The notes: generated by a model from the sequence alone, not told the origin. Numbered from the stretch's first letter, positions 8,449 through 17,560 are shown. The stretch: 64,000 nucleotides of DNA from Pseudoalteromonas arctica A 37-1-2 (GCF_000238395.3 NZ_CP011027.1:1-64000); one strand, 5' to 3'. Numbers and translations: made by a program.

Positions 8449-9564
8449 ATGTCAGCAGCAAAACAATTAAATTATGGTCTTGATGAGATTCAAGAAGCTA
8501 TCTCTAATGAAGAACTTGCACCTAAGTTAAGTAATTGGGTAGAAAAAGCCATAGAAGCTTTCGATGCTAATGGCGAGCCTAACTATGTTGATTCTCAAGG
8601 CGAGTTAATTGAAGGCATTTACATTAATATGCCTAATGATTTGTACCATAGCCTCCCTGCTTTAAGCTCATCTCAACTTAAAGAATTCAAGGAATCACCG
8701 CCTCATTACTACCGTAGATATTTATCAGGTATTGAAGTTAAGCGCACGCTTCAAACTCAACGCACATTAGATGCAGGTACACTTGGCCATGAGCTAATTC
8801 TTGAGCCAGAAGACTTTTACAATAAATACTTTAGAGAATTACTACCTATTGATGAGCCCGATGCATTGCATACTGAGGCGCAAATTAAAGCTGAGCTGGA
8901 AAAGCATAATCTAAAAACAACAGGAACTAAGGCTGTTAAAGCTGAGCGATTGGTTAAACACGATCCAAATGCGAAAGTTTTTGAACATTTATTACGACTT
9001 AATCGCGAAAAAGAGGGCGCACAAAGCACCGCAATAATAGAGGGCGAAGAAAAAACATTGTATGGCGGTAAGCTGGGTGTTGATGGCCAAGTGTGGGATA
9101 GCGCTATACGTATAGTTAAATCTTTAAAAAATGAACCACAAGCTGATGCGTACATTAATTATGGCTTACCAGAAGTTGCCATTATTTCACGCTGCCCACG
9201 TTCAGGTTTACTTTTGAAGGTTAAATTCGATTGGCTTAGGTTTGATGATGAAGCCGCTGATGTAAAAACTACTCGCTCTGCTAATCCAGATGATTTTTCA
9301 AGACAAATGCGCTCGTTGAAATACGACCTACAGCAAGCTTTTTATACTTATGTAGCAAGTTTGGTGGGTATTCATATTCGTCGCTTTTTGTTTGTTACTG
9401 TCGAATATGCGTCAGCAGATTATTGCCAACTATTTAAAATTAAAGATACTCGCCTTGCTAAAGCGTTTGAAGAAATGCATCAAGCCAAAGATGAATTTGT
9501 AGAATGTAAGCGCACGGGGAAATGGTTAAGCCGCTACAGTGGCTCAGTTATAGAATTAGATTAA
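8449..9564 (+). CDS. RecE-like PD-(D/E)XK exonuclease family protein
   Basis: This 371-aa protein resembles the nuclease domain of exodeoxyribonuclease VIII (RecE, DUF3799-like), which chews dsDNA ends for homologous recombination. Visible signatures are LSSSQLKEFKESPPHYY near residue 80, AGTLGHELILEPEDF near 108, KVKFDWLRFDDEAADVKTTR (the D-ExK core) near 260 and YDLQQAFYTYVASL near 290. Residues about 140-175 (EAQIKAELEKHNLKTTGTKA) look like a SAP DNA-binding motif inserted in the fold. No RecT-like annealing partner is next to it; it stands alone between two repeat arrays. The ATG at 8449 is the obvious start. Confidence 0.7.
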   Translation: MSAAKQLNYGLDEIQEAISNEELAPKLSNWVEKAIEAFDANGEPNYVDSQGELIEGIYINMPNDLYHSLPALSSSQLKEFKESPPHYYRRYLSGIEVKRTLQTQRTLDAGTLGHELILEPEDFYNKYFRELLPIDEPDALHTEAQIKAELEKHNLKTTGTKAVKAERLVKHDPNAKVFEHLLRLNREKEGAQSTAIIEGEEKTLYGGKLGVDGQVWDSAIRIVKSLKNEPQADAYINYGLPEVAIISRCPRSGLLLKVKFDWLRFDDEAADVKTTRSANPDDFSRQMRSLKYDLQQAFYTYVASLVGIHIRRFLFVTVEYASADYCQLFKIKDTRLAKAFEEMHQAKDEFVECKRTGKWLSRYSGSVIELD

Positions 9565-9915
9565 AAAATTTACAATGTAGTTTTTGGGTAGCTGTAATTT
9601 TATAAGTTACGGCAAATTCACACTACAGCATGAAAGCGGCACGATACTCATCCGAACTTTTCAGCCTTAAACAAAGCGTTATTAATTTCCACCTTATTGA
9701 TATGCCCAATAAGGTCGCTAAGAGGCAAAGTAATGCAAAAAACGCATCTTCACATCCAAAGAGCTAATCCCGTTACAATGCAATAATTTGTTCAGCCAGA
9801 GCATACACCCGGTAATTAAAAGCTTTAAATATTAGAGCACCCCAAAATGGTACCTCTAAGGTTCTTTAATAGTTATTAGTTAAGGGAGGTAAACCAAAAA
9901 CACACTCTACAACAT
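9565..9915. other. Intergenic region before the 72-bp array
   Basis: No gene seen. A single AGCGGCACGA motif (about 9634-9643) foreshadows the array that follows. Confidence 0.35.
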
Positions 9916-10347
9916 TAAAGCGGCACGAAAGCGGCACAAAATGGCACTGCTCAATTGCGGATAGTGAGCATGTTGCAGGTGTGGCCTAAAAGCGGCACGA
10001 AAACGGCACAATATGGCACTGCATAATTTCGGATAGTGCGCATGTTGCAGGTGCGGCCTAAAAGCGGCACGAAAACGGCACAATATGGCACTGCATAATT
10101 TCGGATAGTGCGCATGTTGCAGCTGCGGCTTAAAAGCGGCACAAAAGCGGCACAATATGGTACTGCTCAATTGCGGATAGTGAGCATGTTGCAGGTGCGG
10201 CTTAAAAGCGGCACAAAAGCGGCACAATATGGCACTGCTCAATTGCGGATAGTGAGCATGTTGCAGGTGTGGCCTAAAAGCGGCACAAAAGGGGCACAAT
10301 ATGGCATTGCTCAATTTCGGATGGTGAGCAAGTGGGTGGTATGGCAT
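9916..10347. repeat. Tandem array of six 72-bp repeats
   Basis: Six units, each exactly 72 bp, begin with AAAAGCGGCAC (9916, 9988, 10060, 10132, 10204, 10276). Each contains two CGGCAC boxes and an inverted pair TGCTCA...TGAGCA (TGCATA...TGCGCA in units 2 and 3). Because 72 is divisible by 3, open frames run through on both strands, but the products are repetitive and not believable genes. Confidence 0.92.
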
Positions 10348-10439
10348 AAAATAAGCTTAATTCTGGCCACATGACCCTTATTAATCAAACTGAGCAGCTT
10401 AGTGCTGCTTTAATTGATGAACTGCGATACTCATTTAGT

Positions 10440-11200
10440 CTTTAACTCTTATTAAACACTCCTACGCTTTAACAACGTGTTCATCACTTCTTCTTGATTA
10501 ATATGCACAGTAAATTGATTAAGATGCACTCCAATACGAATCTTTACACTTAGTGCAGCTAAGCCTAATACACTTCAACCTATCAAATTAATATAAAGGG
10601 GCATTATCCTTAACTGCCCTCAATTAATAGGGTGAGAATTTTTTTCCGCCCATTCTTCGGGCATTATCGCTTAAATAAAAATATAAGAGTTATGAAAACT
10701 GCCCACAATTAATAGTGAACTATCTCTTAAACTGCCCGCATGAGGGCACATTTGCTTAATTTGGAAAAGATAAGCCAATTTTCATGCCTATTAGAATTTA
10801 AAATTAGTAAAACAGGAAATGAATAAAAATAAAAAACTGCCCTCAATTAATAGGGTGAGATTTTTTTTCCGCCCATTCTTCGGGCACTTTCTTTAAATTA
10901 AAAAAAATAAATCATTAAAACTGCCCTCAATTAATTAGCGCGACATACAAACTGCCCACTGAGGGCAGTTTATGAGAATCTACTACATTACCAATGATGA
11001 CTAAGGAATACATAAAAGTAAAAAATAAAATAATACCCTAATTAATTGAGGGCAGTTTCGACCAAACCGCCCTTTTAGGGGCACTTTCGCAAAACTGCCC
11101 TCAATTAGATTTTAGGGCAGTTACACAAAAACAAACCCCCACCGGTAGGTGCCCGAAATTTACAGCATGCATTTACACCCTCTCTATTTTTTTTCTCTTT
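10440..11200. repeat. GGGCAG/CTGCCC repeat region, candidate oriT or control region
   Basis: CTGCCC with following TCAATTAATAG-type sequence occurs at about 10612, 10702, 10837, 10921 and 11094, and its complement at about 10960, 11046 and 11118. Hairpins such as GCCC-ATTCTTC-GGGC sit near 10650 and 10875. The region directly precedes the MobI-like and relaxase genes, the place where SXT-type elements carry oriT. Confidence 0.55.
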
Positions 11201-11248
11201 TGGATATTTAGGTAAAAATAGCTCTATGGAAAAAGAAAAGGTTTAAAA

Positions 11249-11758
11249 ATGAAAGCAGAAGCATTAGAAGTTCAGAAGTATTTAACCGACAAGAAGGACG
11301 ACCTAGCTTTACAGCTTGATTCGTTAGTAGATGGTTATTGGATTGCTTGGCGTGACAGGAATAGAAAAATCATAGCCCAAAGCGCTAACTCTGACTTAAA
11401 CGCTAAAGTTGGCAAGGTTGCACCGAGCATTCGCATATACAAAACAAAAAACCATAACCGAATAACGCTCAGATGGAGAGTTTACGACAATAGCTGGGCT
11501 AGGCTCAATGTTGCCAAAAGCAATAAGCAGACACTCCGCTATGCAAATGAACTAAAGCGCAATAAGGATGGCACTACAAGTCGATTCCAATTAGTAAAAA
11601 ACGCAGAAAGTTGGGAGGTTGAATTTATAGATAAATTCCTAAGTGAAGCTGAACCCATAATCACGCTAATTAATATTATTCATCAAAGCATAAAATTACT
11701 AAATAACTCAAAAGCACTAGAAGCAAAGGAGCTAGAACATGGCGAAGAAAACAAGTGA
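11249..11758 (+). CDS. MobI-like mobilisation accessory protein (tentative)
   Basis: This 169-aa basic protein is the first gene after the CTGCCC repeat region and the first of a three-gene run ending in the relaxase. Position, size and the central pattern VDGYWIAWRDRNRKI followed by IRIYKTKNHNRITLRWRVYD recall MobI of SXT/R391 and IncC elements, an auxiliary factor that acts at oriT. The match is by general pattern, not by a diagnostic motif, so the name is tentative. Start ATG at 11249 is preceded by AAAAGG. It overlaps the next gene by 20 nt. Confidence 0.45.
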   Translation: MKAEALEVQKYLTDKKDDLALQLDSLVDGYWIAWRDRNRKIIAQSANSDLNAKVGKVAPSIRIYKTKNHNRITLRWRVYDNSWARLNVAKSNKQTLRYANELKRNKDGTTSRFQLVKNAESWEVEFIDKFLSEAEPIITLINIIHQSIKLLNNSKALEAKELEHGEENK

Positions 11759-12488
11759 TTCAAGATCAACTAAACCATTGCAGAATGAACCAGCACAACA
11801 TAAGTCGGTTACGAAACATGCAGGTAAAATGAAAACCATCTCGACGAAAATCAATTATGAAACTGACCATACTCATTCATATTTGAAGCTCAACGAACAT
11901 AAAATTTTAAATGCATTTGAGCGATTGGCTGCAATTTTACGCATGGCAAAAACCTCAAACGCTGCGTACACGAGAATATCCCAATGGCATTCAGACGTTA
12001 ACTTGGCCGTTGCTCAAGTTCAATTAGATACACTTCATGAACAAAGAGTAGAGAAAGAGAAAAACTTCCCAGTCACAGGCGAGTTCTTAATTAACACACC
12101 GGATAGCTACTTTATGGAGTTTGAAGTATCACATCCGGTAGGCCTAACTATTACTCAGTTAATTGTTGCCATTGATAAGGAGGTAAACGCAATTGAGAAA
12201 TTATTCATGTTTGGGTTCTTAGACGACCTTGAGTATGAGCATGCGTGCAAGCAAGCAGCTGCGATTGTGACTGGTGTTACAGACAGAATAATGAAAGTGA
12301 CCTCGCCGGGCAAACGCGAAGGTGGACAATTTCAGCCACGTTACTATTTAGAGTTTTTACGTGATCCACACTTCAACATGCTTTCATTGTGTGCGCTTCC
12401 TTACGAAACAGCCAAGATGATTCTGACTGAAGAGCAAATGAAATTAATTATCAAAACCAAAGAAGATAGTACGAGCAAGGTAGCCTAA
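11739..12488 (+). CDS. DUF1845/PFL_4669-like conjugation-associated protein (tentative)
   Basis: The 249-aa product lies between the MobI-like gene and traI; its last base is shared with the first base of traI (TAATG), so it is translationally coupled. It has a charged N-terminus, then a helical body (FERLAAILRMAKTSNAAYTR, later AIDKEVNAIEKLFMFGFLDD) that resembles the DUF1845 family found beside MOBH relaxases, which includes AcaB of IncC plasmids. AcaB is a transcriptional activator of transfer genes; whether this protein is a regulator is not shown. Start has AAGGAGC upstream. Confidence 0.4.
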   Translation: MAKKTSDSRSTKPLQNEPAQHKSVTKHAGKMKTISTKINYETDHTHSYLKLNEHKILNAFERLAAILRMAKTSNAAYTRISQWHSDVNLAVAQVQLDTLHEQRVEKEKNFPVTGEFLINTPDSYFMEFEVSHPVGLTITQLIVAIDKEVNAIEKLFMFGFLDDLEYEHACKQAAAIVTGVTDRIMKVTSPGKREGGQFQPRYYLEFLRDPHFNMLSLCALPYETAKMILTEEQMKLIIKTKEDSTSKVA

Positions 12489-14911
12489 TGTCATTCGTAT
12501 CCTCGATGAAGATGTTATTTGGTTTATCCACTTCTACAAAACCGAATTCTGGTGATGTAGAAGTGCTTAAAGATGAACCTGAACCACTCCAGTTGCAAAC
12601 AAATGTAACTGGAGAAATATATTTAGACATTTACAACAGGCGGGTACACGATGCTGAGGCTCAATTTTACCCACCTAAAGTAAATGGTCTGAGCGTGTTT
12701 TGTGTGGATGCCATTTTAAAACGTTATAAGGACCAAATTATCGCGCTTGAGCAACATGTAGACATTGGTTTACATAGAACTACTGAGGATGGAGTTAATC
12801 TTTTTGAAGCGCGATATTTGAATGTGATTCGCAAGCTAGCAGAATATGTTCACATGTTACCTGCATCTGAATACCATCATCATTCGCAGCCAGGCGGATT
12901 ATTTCGCCACTCGCTAGATGCCGCTTTAATCGCTTTACGTAAAGCTGACAACCAATTGCCTCCGACAGTTGGCAAAGTAGATTTAGATGCACAACGCCGC
13001 GTGCGTTACATGTATGCCGCGTGGGTTGGTGCACTTTTACATGATACCGGTAAAATTCTGACAGATATGCAGGTCAGTGCGTATACAATTTATGACGACA
13101 AAAATAATCAAAGTGTGCCTATCGCGAGTTGGGATAAACCAATTAAACCTTGGATACCGCAAATTGAAACTTTAATAGAATGGGCTACCCGTAATAAAGT
13201 AGAGCGGTATTTTGTTCATTTTAGGGCCTCCCGCGTGCACAAGGAGCACGTTTCTTCTGGCGCTACCCTGCTACCACACATATTAAAGGGAGAGGGCTTA
13301 GAGTTTATTATGGACTCACCTGATGACTTGTACAGCAATCTAACGTCTGCCCTAAATGGATATGCACACATAAATGGATACCTAGCTACTGCGATTAGAT
13401 TTGGTGATTCGGTTTCCACTGCAAAAGATGTAAAAACGATGGCAACGTCGGCTTTTGGTACTCTAAAAAAATCCAGAATGATGTCCATTGTCGATACGAT
13501 GCGAAGCCTTAAAAGCAAATGGAATTTTAACGGAGAAAAAAGCCATGCTTTTGTAATTGGAGATTGTGTTTTCATACGTTGGCAATCTGCGTTTGATGGA
13601 ATTCTCAAAGCTGCACGCGCTAACCAGTTCGATGCTCTACCAACTGATACAAAATCACTATTAGGAATGATGGAAGATTTCCGCATAGTAGAGCCATTCG
13701 ATAAAGAAAATCGCTTTGCACTATTTGCTATAGGTAAGTTCACTGAACAAGATGTTATCAACATCATTGACGAAAAAATCAGCATTAGTTGGATTGAATT
13801 AATCAAGGTGGTGTATCGCGAGTGGATATATGATTCTGATCCAGTACACCCAAATTTGGAAGGCTTACTTTACCTAAGTACCTCAAAAAAATACTTCATT
13901 ACAAAAGAAGATGGAAGCTTTACGGAACTCAGCTTTGACACGACAGCACTTAACGAAGAAAAAGAGACTGAAATTGAAGAAACCACCGAGTTACATGACA
14001 AAGTTTACATTAACACAACTAAACAGGCTGTGGCTGGTGAAGCTGATGTAGAAAATATGAAAGAAAAGCACATCACACCTAAAGATGAAATGGATAGCGG
14101 TAAGCAAAACAAAGGCACGGCTAAAAAGAAAAAATTGCCAAAGCCTAAAAAACCAGAAAAAGCGAATGTAACACCAATTGTATTTGAGAACAGCACCGAC
14201 ACTTCTATTGAGCAAGCTGAACCAGCGAAACAAGCTGAGCAAGCTGAACCAGCGAAACAAGCTGAACCAGCGAAAACTGAAAAGGCAACACCACCAGCTG
14301 TGAAAAAAGAAAAACCTATATCAAGCAACTATGTTTTGCATATAGATAATAAATGGTACGTAGACGTAAAAAAATACGTTGAAATCCATAACACCAATCA
14401 AATCGAAGCTGGGGAAGATCTATTAAGTAAAGGTTTTATACGCCAAAAGTTAGGTAGCTCTTCCCTTGCAACACTTGTTAGGCGTCGAAAATTAGAGTCT
14501 TTAGTTTGCTTTGAATTAACACCTTTAGGTCAGTCGTCGTTAACTGGTGCTGTGAAGGGCGACACAGCAAATAGTAAAGCCGTTAGCACCAAATCTACAA
14601 AAGCAAAGAGTAAAACAGTTAAGAAAAAAGTTACGGCCGGTAAAGCGGGTTCTAGTTTGCCTTCAAGTGATTCAACAGAGTTTGAATATACGACTACAAG
14701 TATCAAAGGGAGTCTCGGTGAAATCCTGTTAGCTAATAAAATCAAAGTTACAGGTGGGCAAGAATATATAGATATTATATTAAAAAACGTGGCGCTAGAT
14801 AGCGATTCTAACCCATCATTTATCAAGGGGGTACGAATAAGCAAGATTATCCAAGCAATGAAAGTGAACTATAAACATGACGTTAAAATAAACAGGAGCC
14901 GGTATTGGTAA
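12488..14911 (+). CDS. traI: MOBH-family relaxase TraI
   Basis: The 807-aa protein is the nicking enzyme for conjugative transfer. Its N-terminal TraI_2 domain has the MOBH histidine signature EYHHHSQPGGLFRHSLDAA near residue 125-143 and the HD motif ALLHDTGK near residue 180, which bind the catalytic metals. Residues about 490-610 are a low-complexity linker rich in K, E, Q and A with repeated AEPAKQ units. The C-terminal domain (NYVLHIDNKWYVDVKKYVEI) resembles the TraI_2 C-terminal domain, and a long basic tail follows. The start is coupled to the preceding gene. The stop lies at a junction with a truncated traB, so the last residues may not be the original end. Confidence 0.88.
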   Translation: MSFVSSMKMLFGLSTSTKPNSGDVEVLKDEPEPLQLQTNVTGEIYLDIYNRRVHDAEAQFYPPKVNGLSVFCVDAILKRYKDQIIALEQHVDIGLHRTTEDGVNLFEARYLNVIRKLAEYVHMLPASEYHHHSQPGGLFRHSLDAALIALRKADNQLPPTVGKVDLDAQRRVRYMYAAWVGALLHDTGKILTDMQVSAYTIYDDKNNQSVPIASWDKPIKPWIPQIETLIEWATRNKVERYFVHFRASRVHKEHVSSGATLLPHILKGEGLEFIMDSPDDLYSNLTSALNGYAHINGYLATAIRFGDSVSTAKDVKTMATSAFGTLKKSRMMSIVDTMRSLKSKWNFNGEKSHAFVIGDCVFIRWQSAFDGILKAARANQFDALPTDTKSLLGMMEDFRIVEPFDKENRFALFAIGKFTEQDVINIIDEKISISWIELIKVVYREWIYDSDPVHPNLEGLLYLSTSKKYFITKEDGSFTELSFDTTALNEEKETEIEETTELHDKVYINTTKQAVAGEADVENMKEKHITPKDEMDSGKQNKGTAKKKKLPKPKKPEKANVTPIVFENSTDTSIEQAEPAKQAEQAEPAKQAEPAKTEKATPPAVKKEKPISSNYVLHIDNKWYVDVKKYVEIHNTNQIEAGEDLLSKGFIRQKLGSSSLATLVRRRKLESLVCFELTPLGQSSLTGAVKGDTANSKAVSTKSTKAKSKTVKKKVTAGKAGSSLPSSDSTEFEYTTTSIKGSLGEILLANKIKVTGGQEYIDIILKNVALDSDSNPSFIKGVRISKIIQAMKVNYKHDVKINRSRYW

Positions 14912-15380
14912 CTTAGCAAGCGAACGTGTTGAAATCCGTGCAGAAGCAATTTCATGTATTACGAATGATGGCCAAGCCATTGAAAAATCATTAACTGCAT
15001 ATGCTGTGTCTAGTTCAGATGGTTTAACCGGTATACGTGGCACTGTAATCGAGCGTAGTGGCAAAGCGATAGGTAACTCTATCAAAGCAGGCTTTTTATC
15101 TGGTTTTGCAAGTGCAGCTGCCCCGCAGCAAGTACCTTCGATTAATACTGAGCTTTCTGCATCTACAGTATGGCAAAGCCAAAACCTAAACCAGTACGCT
15201 GGCGCAGGCATAATGGAAGGGGCAAGTAGCGCAATGGAGCGTGTAGCGTCATATTACTTAGCAATTGCTGAGGCTATGTGGCCAGTTATCGAGATCCCAG
15301 CAGGTATCGAAGTGGATTTCTTAGTTCAAAAGGGGATGACCTTACAATTAAACCAAGACGATATTAAGGACCTAAAATAA
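14893..15380 (+). pseudogene. traB: traB C-terminal fragment (T4SS pilus assembly)
   Basis: From about 14893 a frame reads GIGNLASERVEIRAEAISC, then TGIRGTVIERSGKAIGNSI and ASSAMERVASYYLAIAEAMW plus PVIEIPAGIEVDFLV, the C-terminal half of TraB/VirB10-like proteins of F/SXT-type secretion systems. There is no start for the conserved part; only a GTG at 15006 would give a 124-aa product. The N-terminal half and the genes that should precede it (traL, traE, traK) are gone. The stop overlaps the next ATG (TAATG). Confidence 0.8.
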
Positions 15381-15819
15381 TGGCCGGTTACATAACAAAA
15401 CTCATTTTAGCCACCAGCGTTGCTACTTTACTGTTGGTAAGCGTTAAAACTTACCAACAGACAAAACAAATAGCGCAGCTGCAGAAACAAGTAAGCAAAA
15501 AATCATCTCAAGTGATCGCCTTAGATGGCAAGCGATTAATTGATAAGTTTATGCGTGACGGAAATTCACAAGGCGAGTCAATGGAGGCCTTCGCGCTATT
15601 GATAAAAATGATGGAGGATGAGGGGTATTAATTATTGATAGCAAGCAAACAATAACAGCCCCTACAAACAAGCAATTCAAAGATCTACGCGTAAGCGATA
15701 TAAACGCGATGGCAATAGATAAGGGTATAGATATAGTAGCGTTTCAAGAAGAAATAATTAAGCAAGCCACGGTGGAAACGGAAAAAATGATAAAGGAGTT
15801 GGAAGCACTGCAAAGGTAG
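15380..15819 (+). CDS. Small membrane protein of the transfer region, possibly frameshifted
   Basis: The open frame 15380-15631 encodes 83 aa with an N-terminal membrane segment (LILATSVATLLLVSV) and a basic helix. Directly across its stop, another frame without any usual start continues VLIIDSKQTITAPTNKQFKD and runs to a stop at 15817-15819. A +1/-2 shift in the GAGGGGTATTAATTATT stretch near 15623-15632 would join them into one roughly 146-aa protein that is membrane anchored. I therefore give the full span. No family was recognised; context suggests a transfer gene following traB. Confidence 0.45.
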
Positions 15820-15828
15820 GTTTTAAAA

Positions 15829-15870
15829 AGGCCAAATACCCAACGGAGAGTAGTGTTGGATACTCGGCCT
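15829..15870 (+). terminator. Long imperfect stem-loop after the transfer genes
   Basis: AGGCCAAATACCCAAC pairs imperfectly with GTTGGATACTCGGCCT about ten bases after the preceding stop. It likely ends transcription of the traI-traB run, though no strong T tract follows. Confidence 0.45.
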
Positions 15871-16237
15871 AACCCTTAAGAGATATAGTACGCATTCCAA
15901 ACATTTAGGCTACTGATTGGAAAAAGGTACAAATTAACTTAAAAAAGTGCGCAGTAATTGGAAAATTAACATTTAAAGAAGGCAAAGCATAACGAAGAAA
16001 TAACAATAAAATAACATTGCTAAGCAATAGAAAAACAAAAACCGACATTAAAGTCGGTTCTAGGAAGGTTTTATCTTTATGTAATGTTGTAAGCAACCAG
16101 CGCCAACTGGTAAGTCCCACTTAATCTAAGGACAAGCTTATACTACATAAAAATAAGGTCAAGGGCTTTTTTGGCTAAAATTTAAGTTATAAGTGTTTTT
16201 TTATGAAAATTACTCTATCTGATCGTAGCATCAGACC
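15871..16237. other. Intergenic region with a hairpin
   Basis: No gene is seen. A 7-bp perfect stem-loop (AACCGAC, ATTAAA, GTCGGTT) lies at 16040-16059 and could be a terminator for either direction. Confidence 0.4.
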
Positions 16238-16579
16238 ATGAGCGACACTGTAATAACAGGTCGCTCTGTGCATAGGCATTTGACTCCGCATTTCGATTTT
16301 AAAGCTAAAAATCCAATTGCTAAGCTGCTTATTGCTCGTATTGAAATGCATGATTTCAAACTTAATACGTTCTTAAACAAAGCGCGATACGCTGGTGGCA
16401 TGGTCAATCTTGGTTTCAGTACCATCGCACTAGCGGCGCGAACTAACCGTATGCGAATAGAAAGAGAGCAAACCCTTCGCGAAACGATGAAGGCGTTAGT
16501 TTACTGTGCTTCATACAAACCCTATTCCGACTCCCTGTTTGAAATTAAAATGTCCATTAAAGCTAAAGCCCTCTGGTAA
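16238..16579 (+). CDS. Hypothetical protein, possibly truncated at its 3' end
   Basis: This 113-aa basic protein (MSDTVITGRSVHRHLTPHFD start) was not recognised. The body has ARTNRMRIEREQTLRETMKA, a basic helix that could bind nucleic acid. Its last 15 or so codons overlap the broken end of hipA on the other strand, so the natural 3' end was probably lost in the same rearrangement. Possible plasmid maintenance role, unproven. Confidence 0.35.
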   Translation: MSDTVITGRSVHRHLTPHFDFKAKNPIAKLLIARIEMHDFKLNTFLNKARYAGGMVNLGFSTIALAARTNRMRIEREQTLRETMKALVYCASYKPYSDSLFEIKMSIKAKALW

Positions 16580-16780
16580 GTTCTGTGAAAAGATAGGATG
16601 CAGAGAACCTGAAGAGTAACCGTCTATACCTTTTTTTGTCATTGTTAACGATATGTGCTGCTTTTCTTGTGTCGGCTGGTAATGATGAGTTGAGCCATGA
16701 GTTAATATACCAAGCTCTGTATTGTTAGTGCACACGGTAGTATTTTTAACTTTACTGGGTAAGTTTGGATTTGTACTCAT
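16511..16780 (-). pseudogene. hipA: hipA N-terminal fragment
   Basis: The first 70 residues resemble the HipA N-terminal subdomain: TNNTELGILTHGSTHHYQPT, QHISLTMTKKGI and the conserved LPEG box. After LPEG the sequence departs into the overlapping gene at about 16575, so the kinase domain that phosphorylates glutamyl-tRNA synthetase is absent. The start is coupled to hipB by a TAATG overlap. Confidence 0.7.
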
Positions 16781-17037
16781 TATTCATCCTCTGAGAATAT
16801 ATTTTCAATTTCATCCCAATCAGGTAGCGAATACTTTTTTTGAGAAACATCAAACTGTAAATCAACAGCATCGAGCAAGCGATCAAAAATATCGAAAGAA
16901 CCATTAAATCGGCCATTTTCAATTTCTGAAATTGTTGTTTTATTAATGCCGGATATTACTGAAAGCCTTTGCTGTGTATAGCCTAAAGCCTTTCTACTTA
17001 CGCTGACTTTCTTCCCAATTTCGACTCTGTTAGCCAT
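16780..17037 (-). CDS. hipB: HipB-like XRE antitoxin/repressor
   Basis: The 85-aa protein has an XRE helix-turn-helix (LGYTQQRLSVISGINKTTIS, then EIENGRFNGSFDIFDRLLDA) and a short acidic tail, like HipB. HipB neutralises HipA and represses its own promoter. Two palindromes lie 50-110 bp upstream of its start. Since hipA is truncated, it may now be an orphan antitoxin that could protect against a related HipA elsewhere. Confidence 0.75.
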   Translation of the reverse strand: MANRVEIGKKVSVSRKALGYTQQRLSVISGINKTTISEIENGRFNGSFDIFDRLLDAVDLQFDVSQKKYSLPDWDEIENIFSEDE

Positions 17038-17089
17038 ACAATTACCAATAGGATTTATTATGCATCTGACATTGTAACCTAAAATGCCA

Positions 17090-17148
17090 GCTGTTATCTA
17101 TATAGCTAACAGCAAGCTAAAAAACCATTGTGTTAGCCATATGGCTAA
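17090..17148. promoter_or_regulatory. Two palindromic operators upstream of hipB
   Basis: GCTGTTA-N10-TAACAGC (17090-17113) and the perfect 16-bp palindrome TTAGCCATATGGCTAA (17133-17148) both contain TTAGC/GCTAA half-sites. Position upstream of hipB fits HipB autoregulation. Confidence 0.6.
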
Positions 17149-17284
17149 TGTGGTGATTCAGTTAACTCTGAGTCTATATTTATTTGGTAACTAGAGGTTT
17201 ATGAGTAAATGTCTGCAAAACTTCCTCAAAAAGAGTTTTGATTTAAATCCCTTAATTTCATTTACTTAAGGTTTTATTTTGAAA

Positions 17285-17301
17285 TTATTCAACCTGAATA
17301 A
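17285..17301. promoter_or_regulatory. Distant copy of the parAB palindrome
   Basis: TTATTCA-N3-TGAATAA, perfect, 15 kb from parAB. The central three bases (ACC) differ from the other copies, which argues that only the arms are conserved. Confidence 0.5.
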
Positions 17302-17560
17302 ATCAAATTTATATTACAGGCTTTAATTTAGACTCTTTATTGAATTCAGCTTAGGCTTAATGATACTAACCAATTTAATGCTCATATCGGTCACGCTTTG
17401 TAACTCTATGCTTTAGGGGTAACGTATGCGTTATCATGTACTACATAGATTATAATACCTTTAGCAACTTCATGTACTTAGCATTTTTTAAAGTGATAGA
17501 GTGAACTCGAGTGTTAACCTTGGTCTTCTCACTTAGCCATAGAATCTAATGGCAGAAAGA
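17302..17560. other. Intergenic region between the hip locus and the tnpB relic
   Basis: No gene or strong structure is seen. Confidence 0.3.

Noticed and set aside
9907..10374. Open frames of 63-146 aa on both strands
   Set aside because: They arise because the 72-bp repeat is divisible by three; the products are pure repeats with no start signals.
13991..14328. Minus-strand frames of 89 and 107 aa
   Set aside because: They are antisense shadows of the low-complexity linker of traI.
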